Shown: one piece after another, positions 1 through 9,062 of the stretch
How positions within the stretch are numbered: position 1 is the stretch's first letter
How the letters are laid out: the number at the start of each line of letters is the position of its first letter
Source: Ferrovum sp. PN-J185
Lineage (GTDB): Bacteria; Pseudomonadota; Gammaproteobacteria; Burkholderiales; Ferrovaceae
Direction: 5' to 3'
Length of the DNA stretch: 64,000 nt
Assembly: GCF_001581925.1 (NCBI RefSeq)
Contig: NZ_LQZA01000003.1
Location: forward strand, 248,001 to 312,000
Notes under the pieces: generated by a model
Database searches by the model: none
What the model was told of the DNA's origin: nothing
Seen by the model: only the letters and a program-made list of their open reading frames with translations
Program-made: the position numbers and the translations under genes

Positions 1-185
1 GACCAGGAATGATTTGTAAACCATTTTTTATCCCAAGAATGATCAACACTAATTCTTGCCATGTCAGTATGATTGCCCTCACCCACTTCAAAAGCGACAC
101 CGTCACGAGTTGCTAAAGCGCTAGTAGTAAATAGGGTTAAAGCAATGCCTAAGCTACCTAATAAAAATTGAGTTTTTTTCATCAT
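1..185 (-). CDS. Putative outer-membrane acyloxyacyl hydrolase / PagL-like protein, N-terminal part only
   Basis: The gene runs off the left edge, so only about 61 N-terminal residues are visible. They begin with a classical signal peptide: MMKK, a hydrophobic stretch, then a probable cleavage after TTSALA. The mature part (residues about 25-61) contains ARISVDHSWDKKWF, the beta-strand and tryptophan pattern seen at the start of PagL-type lipid A 3-O-deacylases, which are outer-membrane barrels. Two adjacent ATG codons (185 and 182) could start translation. The catalytic His/Ser pair of the family lies outside the window, so the family call is an inference from a short fragment. It is co-directional with the upstream 4.5S RNA gene. 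Confidence 0.55.
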   Translation of the reverse strand, partial: MMKKTQFLLGSLGIALTLFTTSALATRDGVAFEVGEGNHTDMARISVDHSWDKKWFTNHSW

Positions 186-224
186 CTTCTGATCTTTACT
201 TAACTTAAGTTCAAAAAAGAGGGT

Positions 225-320
225 GGCGAGCCTAACCCTCGGCACTTGTACGTTGTAGTTGTGGCTGCTTCCTTCCGGACCTGACCAGGTTCACCACTGC
301 ACAATGCGAGGAGACCCGCC
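225..320 (-). ncRNA. ffs: 4.5S RNA of the signal recognition particle (small bacterial type)
   Basis: On the minus strand the segment carries the nearly invariant SRP RNA apical core, ending GGTCCGGAAGGAAGCAGCC (about 254-272). This is the Ffh-binding hairpin with its GGAA tetraloop. The outer ends pair: 5' GGCGGGUCUCCUCG with 3' CGAGGGUUAGGCUCGCC, giving a single long hairpin of about 96 nt and fixing the approximate ends. A T-rich stretch follows the 3' end at about 211-222. The RNA works with Ffh to target inner-membrane proteins. Exact processed ends cannot be read from the sequence. Confidence 0.95.
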
Positions 321-366
321 ATTGAACCATTAATAATACCCTAAACCAACCTCTTCTTGGGAGATA

Positions 367-1731
367 TTAATTTAGGGACACAATAAAGTCACAGCCAGTT
401 TTAGCTTTCACTTCCTCTACACTGACTCCTGGCATGAGTTCAATTAACACAAGACCTTGTCCTGGTATCACATCAAACACACATAGATCGGTAATGATCA
501 TATTCACTACACCCTGACCTGTGATGGGTAAGGCACATTGTTTTAAGATTTTTGGTTCACCTGTTTTCGCGGTATGTTCCATCAACACAATCACACGTTT
601 CACACCGGACACCAAGTCCATGGCACCACCTGGGCCTTTAACCATCTTGCCAGGAACCATCCAATTAGCAAGGTCCCCATTTTCAGACACTTCCAATCCA
701 CCCAAAATAGACAAATCAATGTGTCCACCACGGATCATGGCGAAAGAATCTGCGCTTGAAAAGAAACTTGATCCAGGTAAGGTTGTGATGGTTTGTTTTC
801 CTGCATTGATCAAATCAGCATCAATAGTGTCCTCAGTTGGAAATGGGCCAATTCCTAACAACCCATTTTCAGACTGTAAAATAACATTCATTCCCTGCGG
901 AATATAATTTGCAACTAGAGTTGGAATACCAATTCCCAAATTGACATAAAATCCATCACGTAACTCTTGCGCTGCACGCTTAGCTAATTTCTCCCGTGTG
1001 CCAAGAGTACTAGCCACTCCTTCCCCGGGAGGGGTATACAGTGTACGAAACTCAATTCTTTTTTCATAATGGTTGCCTTGAATAATACGGTCAATATATA
1101 TTCCTGGCGTATGAATTTCGTCAGGACCAAGTGAGCCTGCAGGGACTAACTCTTCTACCTCAGCAACAGTCACTTTACCGCAAGTTGCTATCATAGGATT
1201 AAAGTTACGTGCGGTTTTATGGTAAACCAAGTTACCTAGCGTATCGCCTTTCCATGCTTTAACAATAGATACATCAGAGACAATACTTTCTTCTAGAACA
1301 TAAGATTTCCCATTAAACTCACGTGTATCTTTATTTTCTGCAAGGGCTGTACCGTAAGCAGTTCTGGTATAAAAACCAGGAATGCCAGCACCACCTGCCC
1401 TTAACTTTTCAGCTAACGTTCCCTGAGGTGTAAGTTGCAACTCAAGCTCACCGGCAAGAACTTGTCTTTCAAACTCTTTGTTCTCCCCAACATATGAGGC
1501 AATTACTTTTTTAACTTGTCTTGTTTTCAATAACAAGCCCATACCAAAATCATCAACACCAGCATTATTTCCAACAATAGTCAGATCCTTTACCCCACTT
1601 TTTACTAATGCTGCGATTAAGTTTTCTGGAATACCGCATAAACCAAAACCGCCAGCTGCAATCGTTATACCATCATCTAATAATCCACTTAATGCACTTT
1701 CAGCGTCTTTATATACTTTACTTGTTGACAT
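367..1731 (-). CDS. 3-oxoacid (succinyl-CoA:acetoacetate) CoA-transferase, A and B subunits fused
   Basis: It transfers CoA from succinyl-CoA to acetoacetate, the last step in feeding PHB-derived 3-hydroxybutyrate into acetyl-CoA metabolism. The N-terminal half is a complete ScoA-type A subunit, with motif [14 protein letters not shown] near residues 22-35. The C-terminal half is a complete ScoB-type B subunit with [12 protein letters not shown], whose Glu (about residue 287) is the family's catalytic residue. They are joined in one frame by a short linker around [16 protein letters not shown]. Most bacteria encode two separate chains. I chose ATG 1731 (MSTSKVY), preceded by AGAGAG, over the longer open frame, which would overlap bdhA. 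It is co-directional with and 17 bases downstream of bdhA. Confidence 0.93.
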   Translation of the reverse strand: MSTSKVYKDAESALSGLLDDGITIAAGGFGLCGIPENLIAALVKSGVKDLTIVGNNAGVDDFGMGLLLKTRQVKKVIASYVGENKEFERQVLAGELELQLTPQGTLAEKLRAGGAGIPGFYTRTAYGTALAENKDTREFNGKSYVLEESIVSDVSIVKAWKGDTLGNLVYHKTARNFNPMIATCGKVTVAEVEELVPAGSLGPDEIHTPGIYIDRIIQGNHYEKRIEFRTLYTPPGEGVASTLGTREKLAKRAAQELRDGFYVNLGIGIPTLVANYIPQGMNVILQSENGLLGIGPFPTEDTIDADLINAGKQTITTLPGSSFFSSADSFAMIRGGHIDLSILGGLEVSENGDLANWMVPGKMVKGPGGAMDLVSGVKRVIVLMEHTAKTGEPKILKQCALPITGQGVVNMIITDLCVFDVIPGQGLVLIELMPGVSVEEVKAKTGCDFIVSLN

Positions 1732-1748
1732 AGTTTTCTCTCTAAAAA

Positions 1749-2531
1749 TTATTGTGCAGTCCAACCGCCATCAATGGATAAACTGGTTCCACGAATTGAT
1801 TGTGCTGCATCGGAACATAAAAATATTACCGCCTTACCAATTTGTTCAGGGGTAACAAACTCTCCGGAGGGTTGCTTTTCAGAAAGCAAACGACTCTTTG
1901 CCTGTTCGAAGGTTATCCCTTCTTTTTGAACAATGGCATCTATTTGTTTTTGTACTAGCGGAGTTAATACCCACCCTGGACAAATCGCATTACATGTGAC
2001 GCCAGACTTTGCGGACTCTAATGCAACAGTTTTAGTTAAGCCAATAATGCCGTGTTTAGCTGCTACGTAAGCCGATTTATTCGCAGAAGCAACCAGGCCA
2101 TGGGCTGAGGCAATATTGATGATCCTACCCCAACCTCTTTGATACATATTAGGAAGTACCGCTTGAATGGCGTGAAAGGCAGATGACAGGTTGATAGCAA
2201 TAATGGCATCCCAGCGATCCTTTGGAAAACTCTCTACAGGGGAGACATATTGAATGCCTGCATTATTAACCAAAATATCAACTTGCCCCATTTCGCTAAC
2301 GGTTAAACTCACCATTTGCTCGATTTGTTCTGGTTTTTGCATATCCGCAGGATGGTAAATGACTCTTACCCCAAACTCTTGGCTCAATTGTTCTCTAAGG
2401 TGATGGATTTCGCCTAGATCACCAAAACCGTTTAAGACAATATCCGCTCCAGATTGAGCTAATTCTCTCGCAATCCCTAGACCAATCCCACTTGTTGATC
2501 CAGTTATAATGGCTACCCGATTTCGTAACAT
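1749..2531 (-). CDS. bdhA: 3-hydroxybutyrate dehydrogenase, short-chain dehydrogenase/reductase
   Basis: An NAD-dependent enzyme oxidising 3-hydroxybutyrate to acetoacetate in PHB breakdown. The classical SDR marks are present: TGSTSGIG cofactor loop near the N-terminus, NNAG, the catalytic Ser in NIASAHG, and YVAAK (Tyr and Lys of the active site). The C-terminal SIDGGWTAQ ending is typical of the family. About 260 residues is the usual length. Two ATGs stand in tandem (2534 and 2531) after GGGAG; 2531 gives better Shine-Dalgarno spacing. It lies between ribA and the fused CoA-transferase on the same strand, so the three probably share a transcript, and the product of this enzyme is the substrate of the next. 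Confidence 0.93.
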   Translation of the reverse strand: MLRNRVAIITGSTSGIGLGIARELAQSGADIVLNGFGDLGEIHHLREQLSQEFGVRVIYHPADMQKPEQIEQMVSLTVSEMGQVDILVNNAGIQYVSPVESFPKDRWDAIIAINLSSAFHAIQAVLPNMYQRGWGRIINIASAHGLVASANKSAYVAAKHGIIGLTKTVALESAKSGVTCNAICPGWVLTPLVQKQIDAIVQKEGITFEQAKSRLLSEKQPSGEFVTPEQIGKAVIFLCSDAAQSIRGTSLSIDGGWTAQ

Positions 2532-2559
2532 CATCTCTCCCTCACTCAACAATAAATAT

Positions 2560-3183
2560 TTATTTTATCTGGTCCTTGTCAGCAACATCTATGTCCAAAA
2601 AATGACCCATACGATCACGCTTGGTCAGCAAATACTTTTGGGTAATGGGATGAATAGCTGTTTGTAGTGATACTCGTTGACGAACTGTTAAGCCTGATCG
2701 AGTTAAATGAGCTAGCTTTTCGGGATTATTAGTTAATAAGTCAATTTCAGGAATCTGCAAATCTCGTAAAATAGCTATTGCAGCATCATAACTTCGCGCA
2801 TCTACCGGAAGACCTAACGATAAATTGGCATCCACTGTATCCAATCCCTGATCCTGGAGCAAATAAGCAGCTAATTTTTGCTTAAGTCCAATACCCCTAC
2901 CTTCATGACCTCTCAAGTAAATAATAACCCCTTTTTCAAGTTGAGCTATTTTTTCCATAGAGGTTTCTAATTGTTGGCCACAATCACAGCGTAGAGAGTG
3001 GAACACATCGCCTGTTAAGCATTCAGAATGAATACGAACAAGTACAGGACCATGAGCAATATCCCCCATAGCCAGCACCATATGCTCTTGGCCTTCAAAA
3101 TCATAAGAACGAGCACGAAATTTGCCGTAACGTGTAGGTAAATGTACCCAAGGGGGAGATAAGGTAAGCTCTTCGTACTTCAT
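2560..3183 (-). CDS. ribA: GTP cyclohydrolase II
   Basis: It opens the imidazole ring of GTP to start riboflavin synthesis. The zinc site is visible as Cys55, Cys66 and Cys68 in SECLTGDVFHSLRCDCG. It is followed by the YLRGHEGRGIGL active-site segment (about 89-100), the DANLSLGLPVDARSYD segment and the LLTNNPEK signature. Length is 207 residues, the size of the stand-alone enzyme; it lacks a fused RibB domain. The start ATG at 3183 opens a divergent gap of about 96 bases shared with folA. I see no FMN riboswitch in that gap. The downstream gene is bdhA, an unusual partner. Confidence 0.96.
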   Translation of the reverse strand: MKYEELTLSPPWVHLPTRYGKFRARSYDFEGQEHMVLAMGDIAHGPVLVRIHSECLTGDVFHSLRCDCGQQLETSMEKIAQLEKGVIIYLRGHEGRGIGLKQKLAAYLLQDQGLDTVDANLSLGLPVDARSYDAAIAILRDLQIPEIDLLTNNPEKLAHLTRSGLTVRQRVSLQTAIHPITQKYLLTKRDRMGHFLDIDVADKDQIK

Positions 3184-3279
3184 GGAAATGCTAGTTAAGC
3201 TATAAAATACCTATAATACCAGAGCATTTGTTGTATGCTTAAGAAGTTTACAATCATTTTTTTGAAATATAGAGACAAA

Positions 3280-3777
3280 ATGAACGACAAACCATCTATA
3301 GCTATGATCGTTGCCATGTCAGAAAATCGTGTTATTGGGAAAAATAACGCTCTCCCCTGGCATCTTCCAGCAGATTTGGCTTTTTTCAAAAAAACCACAC
3401 TTGGCCACCCAGTACTTATGGGGCGTAAGACCTATCAATCTATTGGCCGGCTGTTACCAGGAAGAAGAAACTTAATACTCACCCGTGACCCTTCATTTCG
3501 TATTGACAAAGCTGACATTTTTTCCTCAGTAGATGAGGCTATAGCAAGTTGTGGTAACTCAGAAAAACTATTTATTATTGGTGGAGCCGAATTATTCAAC
3601 ACAACACTGAATATCACCAATGAGTTATATGTCACAATCATTCACGCCGAAGTCGAAGGCGACACCTTTTTCCCTGTTATCGACCTTGATCTATGGCATA
3701 CAGTATCGTCTGAATATTATCCCCAAGACGATAAAAATAAATATTCAATGAGTTTTATACACTATCAACGACGTTAA
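3280..3777 (+). CDS. folA: Dihydrofolate reductase
   Basis: It reduces dihydrofolate to tetrahydrofolate with NADPH. The family pattern is clear: RVIGKNNALPWHLPADLAFF, where Asp32 corresponds to the catalytic acid Asp27 of the E. coli enzyme, then MGRKTYQSIG for NADPH binding, and IIGGAELF. I chose ATG 3280 (MNDKPSIAMIVAMS), giving 165 residues, the normal size; the open frame extends 15 codons upstream but those are not conserved in character. AGAGA lies a few bases upstream of the chosen start. Its stop codon overlaps that of the convergent PhaM-like gene within a TTAA palindrome. Confidence 0.96.
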   Translation: MNDKPSIAMIVAMSENRVIGKNNALPWHLPADLAFFKKTTLGHPVLMGRKTYQSIGRLLPGRRNLILTRDPSFRIDKADIFSSVDEAIASCGNSEKLFIIGGAELFNTTLNITNELYVTIIHAEVEGDTFFPVIDLDLWHTVSSEYYPQDDKNKYSMSFIHYQRR

Positions 3778-4172
3778 CTTTTTTTGTCCGAGCCAGATGA
3801 GTTCCCAGCAGTAGGATCTGTGGGCTGCATGCCAGTCATTTTCATCATTGCCCAAGGCCATAGAGCTGGATTCATCATGGGATTAGCTTCTGCACCAGCA
3901 GTATGTCCCTGTGGTTCGGTCATTTTAGTTACATCACTCACAGAGGACATTAAGGTTTTTTGATATTCAAGCGTTTTAATCGTTAAATCAATCATCCCTA
4001 CATTGGCATTAAGCCAATGTTTTACAGTGATAAGTTCATTAATCTTTTTTTCTAACTCTTTTGGATCCAAACCTGCACATAACAAACCTTGTAGTGGGAA
4101 AGCCATCGGATTAACCATTTTTTGAAACATTTCAAACATATCCGCTGACGGATTAGATGTGGCATCAGACAT
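3774..4172 (-). CDS. PhaM-like PHB granule-associated protein, short form
   Basis: The N-terminal and central part (residues about 10-75) matches the PhaM pattern: a helical segment with DPKELEKKINELITVKHWLN followed by MIDLTIKTLEYQ. PhaM of Ralstonia-type bacteria binds PHB synthase and links granules to the nucleoid through a long Lys/Ala/Pro-rich tail. Here the protein has only 132 residues and ends in a Gly/Ser-rich SSGSDKKS tail, so the DNA-binding extension is missing. ATG 4172 follows AGAGG and begins just 2 bases past the phaZ stop, suggesting translational coupling. Family assignment is by pattern and context, not certain. Confidence 0.75.
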   Translation of the reverse strand: MSDATSNPSADMFEMFQKMVNPMAFPLQGLLCAGLDPKELEKKINELITVKHWLNANVGMIDLTIKTLEYQKTLMSSVSDVTKMTEPQGHTAGAEANPMMNPALWPWAMMKMTGMQPTDPTAGNSSGSDKKS

Positions 4173-4174
4173 AA

Positions 4175-5395
4175 TCAAGCCTCTTTTTCTATAAATGACT
4201 TTATGGTTGGATAAACCATTTCTCTAAAACGACGTCCACTAAAAATTCCATAATGTCCTACATCCTTTGCAAGTAAAGACTCTCGATGCTTCTCTGGGAT
4301 ACTGGCACACAACAGTTGAGCTGCCATAGTTTGTCCATTACCTGATATGTCATCAAGCTCCCCCTCCACTGTTAACAAAGCAGTTTTGGTAATAGCATCT
4401 GGACGAACAAGTTCACCACACGAGACCAGCGTTCCCTCTGCTAGTGCGTGACGATGAAAAACACGATCTAAGGTTTCTAAGTAATATTCTGCTGGTAAAT
4501 CCATAACGGCATTATATTCATCATAAAAACTACGGTGAACATTAGCACTTTCTCCATCACCGCGAACCAGTTGATAAAAGAAATCTCTATGCGAATTAAT
4601 ATGTCTTCCAGGATTCATCGCTACAAAACCTGCATGTTGTAGAAACCCTGGATAAACTTGCCTTAAGTAACCTGGATATTTCACGGGAACGCGATAAATT
4701 ACTCTACTCTCAAACCAGGATAATGGGTGAGATTTTGCAAAATCATTAACTGTAGTAGGGTTTTTACGTGTATCAATTGGGCCACCCATCATAATCATTG
4801 ATTTCGGCACTAAGGGATCTTGATTTGCAGACATCAGTGATACTGCTACTAATACTGGAACTGTAGGCTGACAGACTGAAACAATATGTAAATCTGAACC
4901 AATAAACCGAATGAAATCTTGTACGTACTTGACGTAATCATCAAAATGAAAAGCACCAAAAGACAAAGGAACCAACTTTGCATCCACCCAATCCGTTACC
5001 CATACTTCAAAATCTTTGACAAAAGATCGGACAGTATCCCTCAGTAAAGTAGCGTAATGACCAGATAGGGGAGCAACGATTAATACCTTAGGTTGAGTTA
5101 CATTTAAACCAACTTTACTGAAACGCTTAAGATGACAAAAAGGATTTTCTAAAACAGTTTCTTCTAAAACCGCATAGGGTTTCTCATCTATTTCCGTATA
5201 ATCAATGCCAAATGCTGGTTTTTCATAACGTTGAGTGGTACGCAAAAAAACTTCTGAACCAGCTGCAACAACACGTCCCATTGGTGTATAGCTAAGTGGG
5301 CTATATGGGCTACCATAGAGTTGAGCGGCAGTTTTAGCCCATGCCCGTAAGGAGGAGAAAGAAGCATGTTGTAATTCGTGCAACTCGTATAGCAT
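4175..5395 (-). CDS. phaZ: Intracellular polyhydroxybutyrate depolymerase
   Basis: It attacks amorphous PHB in storage granules. The sequence shows the intracellular PhaZ (PhaZ1-type) architecture: an alpha/beta fold with a lipase-box-like VSVCQPT in which Cys175 replaces the usual nucleophilic Ser, as in Ralstonia PhaZ1. The other catalytic residues are probably the Asp in VEGELDDISG (about 348) and the His in DVGHYGIFSG (about 382). There is no signal peptide, consistent with cytoplasmic action. Length (406) is normal. A GGGG-containing ribosome site precedes ATG 5395. With the adjoining PhaM-like gene, bdhA and the CoA-transferase it makes a PHB-use cluster interrupted by ribA and folA. 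Confidence 0.95.
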   Translation of the reverse strand: MLYELHELQHASFSSLRAWAKTAAQLYGSPYSPLSYTPMGRVVAAGSEVFLRTTQRYEKPAFGIDYTEIDEKPYAVLEETVLENPFCHLKRFSKVGLNVTQPKVLIVAPLSGHYATLLRDTVRSFVKDFEVWVTDWVDAKLVPLSFGAFHFDDYVKYVQDFIRFIGSDLHIVSVCQPTVPVLVAVSLMSANQDPLVPKSMIMMGGPIDTRKNPTTVNDFAKSHPLSWFESRVIYRVPVKYPGYLRQVYPGFLQHAGFVAMNPGRHINSHRDFFYQLVRGDGESANVHRSFYDEYNAVMDLPAEYYLETLDRVFHRHALAEGTLVSCGELVRPDAITKTALLTVEGELDDISGNGQTMAAQLLCASIPEKHRESLLAKDVGHYGIFSGRRFREMVYPTIKSFIEKEA

Positions 5396-5505
5396 AGATT
5401 TTCCCCTATGTAATAATGTCTACTAGATTACCACTGTTGCCATGCGATATTCTATCAATCAGGTAAACTTCTCACATGATTTATTTTTAGACTAATTTTA
5501 AAGTT

Positions 5506-6456
5506 ATGCGTACATATTCATTATTCCCCCCTATAGAACCCTTTGCCAAAGGACGTTTGGCTGTTGGCGATATTCACGAGCTATATTGGGAACAATCAGG
5601 TAACCCAAACGGAATTCCTGTTGTATTTTTGCATGGTGGGCCAGGTGCCGGTGCCGGACCTATGCACAGACAATTTTTTGATCCCACCAGATATCGTATA
5701 GTCATTTTTGATCAACGTGGCGCAGGACGATCTACACCACTTGGAGAAACCAGGGAAAACACTACTCCTTTGTTGATTCAAGATATGGAACAACTACGGC
5801 AACTGTTAGGTATTGAAAAATGGCTAATATTTGGTGGTTCATGGGGAAGTACGCTTGCATTAGCTTATGCAGAAACCCACCCAGATCGATGTTTGGGCTT
5901 AATTTTACGTGGTATTTTTCTCTGTCGTAAAAGTGAAATTGACTGGTTTTTATATGGCATTAAAGCTATTTTCCCAGAAGCGTGGCGCGACTTTACTCAT
6001 TACATTCCTGAGTCAGAAAGAAACGATCTACTTCATGCCTATCAACAAAGATTACAAGATCCTGACCCAAAAATTCATCTAGAAGCTGCTCGTCGTTGGA
6101 GTGCTTTTGAAGGTTCATGCTCCACCCTATTACCTAACCCCGCTCTAGTAAGTCATTTTGGTAGTAATGCAGTAGCCTTAGGGTTAGCTCGTATTGAGGC
6201 ACACTATTTTACTAATGATATTTTTCTACCTGAGAATAGTTTATTAAATAATATTCACCGCATTCGACATTTACCGGCAACTATTATTCAAGGTCGTTAT
6301 GATGGTGTTTGTCCAATTATTACAGCAGACGAACTGCATCAAGCATGGCCTGAAGCCACCTACCAGATTGTTCCAGATGCAGGGCATTCAGCTTTTGAAC
6401 CGGGTATACTTAGCGCTTTGGTTGCCGCTACAGAAAACTTTAAGCGTTATTTTTAA
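5506..6456 (+). CDS. pip: Proline iminopeptidase
   Basis: An alpha/beta hydrolase releasing N-terminal proline from peptides. The features are HGGPGAG oxyanion motif (43-49), FDQRGAGRS (69-76), nucleophile Ser112 in GGSWGS, the probable Asp in QGRYDGVCP (about 268) and His in AGHSAFEPG (about 297). Length of 316 is standard for the single-domain S33 enzyme. No clear Shine-Dalgarno sequence is seen before ATG 5506. It is divergent from phaZ across about 110 bases and its 3' end overlaps the convergent Nudix gene by 17 bases. Confidence 0.94.
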   Translation: MRTYSLFPPIEPFAKGRLAVGDIHELYWEQSGNPNGIPVVFLHGGPGAGAGPMHRQFFDPTRYRIVIFDQRGAGRSTPLGETRENTTPLLIQDMEQLRQLLGIEKWLIFGGSWGSTLALAYAETHPDRCLGLILRGIFLCRKSEIDWFLYGIKAIFPEAWRDFTHYIPESERNDLLHAYQQRLQDPDPKIHLEAARRWSAFEGSCSTLLPNPALVSHFGSNAVALGLARIEAHYFTNDIFLPENSLLNNIHRIRHLPATIIQGRYDGVCPIITADELHQAWPEATYQIVPDAGHSAFEPGILSALVAATENFKRYF

Positions 6457-7099
6457 GATTTGAGTAGAGGGTGTGATATAAGTCAATCAACATACCGGCT
6501 GTCGCACCCCAGATGGTTTTTTCTTGATACTCAAATACGTAATAACGACGTTGACGCCCCTCAAATTCATCTTGTTTTAAATGGTGTCGCTGCGGATCAA
6601 AAAAGAAACTAAGTGGTACTTCAAAAATATGGTCAACTTCAAAGGGGTCTGGAGTTAACGATAAGGGTGGATTGATCCACCCCACCCATGGACTTACCTT
6701 AAAACCTGATGGAATAAAGTATTCTTTTAGAGAACCTAGAATCTCAATTTTATCCCGACCAAGACCAATTTCCTCTTCCGTTTCTCTTAAAGCAGTAATT
6801 TGCGTATTACGATCCTCAGGATCAATTCGACCACCCGGAAAACTAACTTGACCTGCGTGATTGTATAAATGTGATGCCCGCTGTGTTAATAACACTTGAA
6901 TGCCTTCAGGCTTATTAACCAATGGAATCAGTACCGCAGCTGGAACCGCCTGTTCCATTTCTTCATCCGTCATCATAATCCGACCGTCAAAATAGGTCAT
7001 ACCCTGATTATCAACTAATTGTTTTTTTATCCACGTCTTCAATTGTGAAGGATCGTATGGGTTTCCTTCTAGTAAATGAGTCGCATGGACGGGTATCAT
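6440..7099 (-). CDS. Nudix hydrolase, CoA pyrophosphatase (NudL) type
   Basis: It carries a full Nudix box (residues about 90-112, G-x5-E-x7-RETEEEIGL) preceded by LLTQRASHLYNHAGQVSFPG, the extra signature of the CoA pyrophosphatase subfamily (UPF0035). Members split CoA and oxidised CoA into 3',5'-ADP and phosphopantetheine, trimming CoA pools. The 219-residue length agrees. It starts 2 bases past the end of pfp on the same strand, so it is likely co-transcribed with pfp-adk. No strong ribosome site precedes ATG 7099. Substrate is inferred from subfamily signature only. Confidence 0.88.
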   Translation of the reverse strand: MIPVHATHLLEGNPYDPSQLKTWIKKQLVDNQGMTYFDGRIMMTDEEMEQAVPAAVLIPLVNKPEGIQVLLTQRASHLYNHAGQVSFPGGRIDPEDRNTQITALRETEEEIGLGRDKIEILGSLKEYFIPSGFKVSPWVGWINPPLSLTPDPFEVDHIFEVPLSFFFDPQRHHLKQDEFEGRQRRYYVFEYQEKTIWGATAGMLIDLYHTLYSNLKNNA

Positions 7100-7101
7100 G
7101 A

Positions 7102-8373
7102 TTAACGTGGATTGAATTGTGTTTTTAGTTTTTTTGGGACAGCCTTGTTTTTGAGAGTAACGTACTGCGGTAAACCTTTTTCGTAGGGTGGATAATCCTC
7201 CCCTTCAATTAATGGTGAAAGATAACGTTTGGCTTGTGCAGTAATACCAAATCCATCACGACTAATAAAGCTTTTTGGGAGCATTTTTTCTTGATTGGCT
7301 ACTTTTTCTAATGGTGCCATGCCAATTTGCCAACGATATGGCTCATCACTAAGACGCTCTATAACAGGCATCACGGCGGTATGTCCTTTGAGAGCAAATT
7401 GAACAGCAGCCTTTCCCACTGCGTAAGCCTGCTCAACATCTGTTTTGGATGCCAAATGTCGTGCCGCTCTTTGCAAATAATCAGCGACGGCCCAATGATA
7501 TTTGTAGCCCAGTTTATCTCTAATTAAATTAGCAATAACAGGAGCCACTCCACCTAGCTGCGCATGGCCAAAAGCATCTTTAAGCCCACTTTCAGAGAGA
7601 AACTTACCCTCTTGATTACGTAATCCCTCAGAGACTCCAATAACACAGTAACCAAACTGCTCCACACATTCTTTGACTCGTTTTAAGAACTCAGTTGGAT
7701 TAAACGGTACTTCGGGGAAAAGTAATAAATGAGGTGGCTGACCTTTGCCTTCCGAAGCTAACCCACAGGCGGCTGTAATCCACCCAGCGTGACGCCCCAT
7801 TACCTCCAAGATAAACACCTTTGTTGAGGTTCTTGCCATTGAAGCCACGTCAAACCCTGCCTCACGAATTGAGGTTGCTACATATTTAGCTACAGAACCA
7901 AAACCCGGACAACAATCGGTTAAAGGCAGATCATTATCCACAGTTTTTGGTATACCCACACATACCAACGGATAGTCCATCTCTTTGGCCATCAGCGAGA
8001 CTTTATGAGTAGTGTCCTGAGAATCACCACCACCGTTATAGAAAAAATAACCTATCTGATGGGCTTTAAACACTTCAATTAATCGTTGATAAGAGGCCTT
8101 ATCTTGTTCAAGGCTTTTTAATTTGAAACGCGCTGAACCAAAAGCACCCGATGGGGTGTGTTTAAGAGCTCGAATTGCCTCAGCACTTTCAAAACTTGTA
8201 TCAATTAAATCCTCTTCCAATGCCCCCAAAATACCATGACGTCCGCACAATACCTTACCGATTTTTGTAGGATAACGTCGTGCTGTTTCAATTACACCAC
8301 AAGCACTAGCATTAATTACTGCCGTTACACCACCTGATTGTGCGTAAAAGGCATTCATTGGAGGTTTTTTCAT
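7102..8373 (-). CDS. pfp: Pyrophosphate-dependent 6-phosphofructokinase
   Basis: It interconverts fructose 6-phosphate and fructose 1,6-bisphosphate using PPi, allowing reversible glycolysis/gluconeogenesis. Diagnostic segments are AQSGGVTAVINASACG at the N-terminus, GGGDSQDT (114-121), where an Asp stands in place of the Gly that ATP enzymes use, PKTVDNDLP (142-150) with the catalytic Asp, and MGRHAGW (about 192). Length (423) suits the PPi class. It directly follows adk on the same strand, an arrangement known from methylotrophic and nitrifying betaproteobacteria. An AGGG site precedes ATG 8373. Confidence 0.93.
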   Translation of the reverse strand: MKKPPMNAFYAQSGGVTAVINASACGVIETARRYPTKIGKVLCGRHGILGALEEDLIDTSFESAEAIRALKHTPSGAFGSARFKLKSLEQDKASYQRLIEVFKAHQIGYFFYNGGGDSQDTTHKVSLMAKEMDYPLVCVGIPKTVDNDLPLTDCCPGFGSVAKYVATSIREAGFDVASMARTSTKVFILEVMGRHAGWITAACGLASEGKGQPPHLLLFPEVPFNPTEFLKRVKECVEQFGYCVIGVSEGLRNQEGKFLSESGLKDAFGHAQLGGVAPVIANLIRDKLGYKYHWAVADYLQRAARHLASKTDVEQAYAVGKAAVQFALKGHTAVMPVIERLSDEPYRWQIGMAPLEKVANQEKMLPKSFISRDGFGITAQAKRYLSPLIEGEDYPPYEKGLPQYVTLKNKAVPKKLKTQFNPR

Positions 8374-8387
8374 AATTGATTACCCTA

Positions 8388-9059
<672 letters not shown>

Positions 9060-9062
9060 TTA

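Noticed and set aside
521-907. Open frame of 128 codons on the plus strand
   Set aside because: It is antisense to the fused CoA-transferase, whose motifs are unmistakable; the plus-strand translation matches no family I recognise.
3184-3279. FMN riboswitch before ribA
   Set aside because: The gap is under 100 bases and lacks the conserved RFN elements.
3195-3398. Small minus-strand frame upstream of ribA
   Set aside because: It overlaps the beginning of folA antisense and shows no family features.
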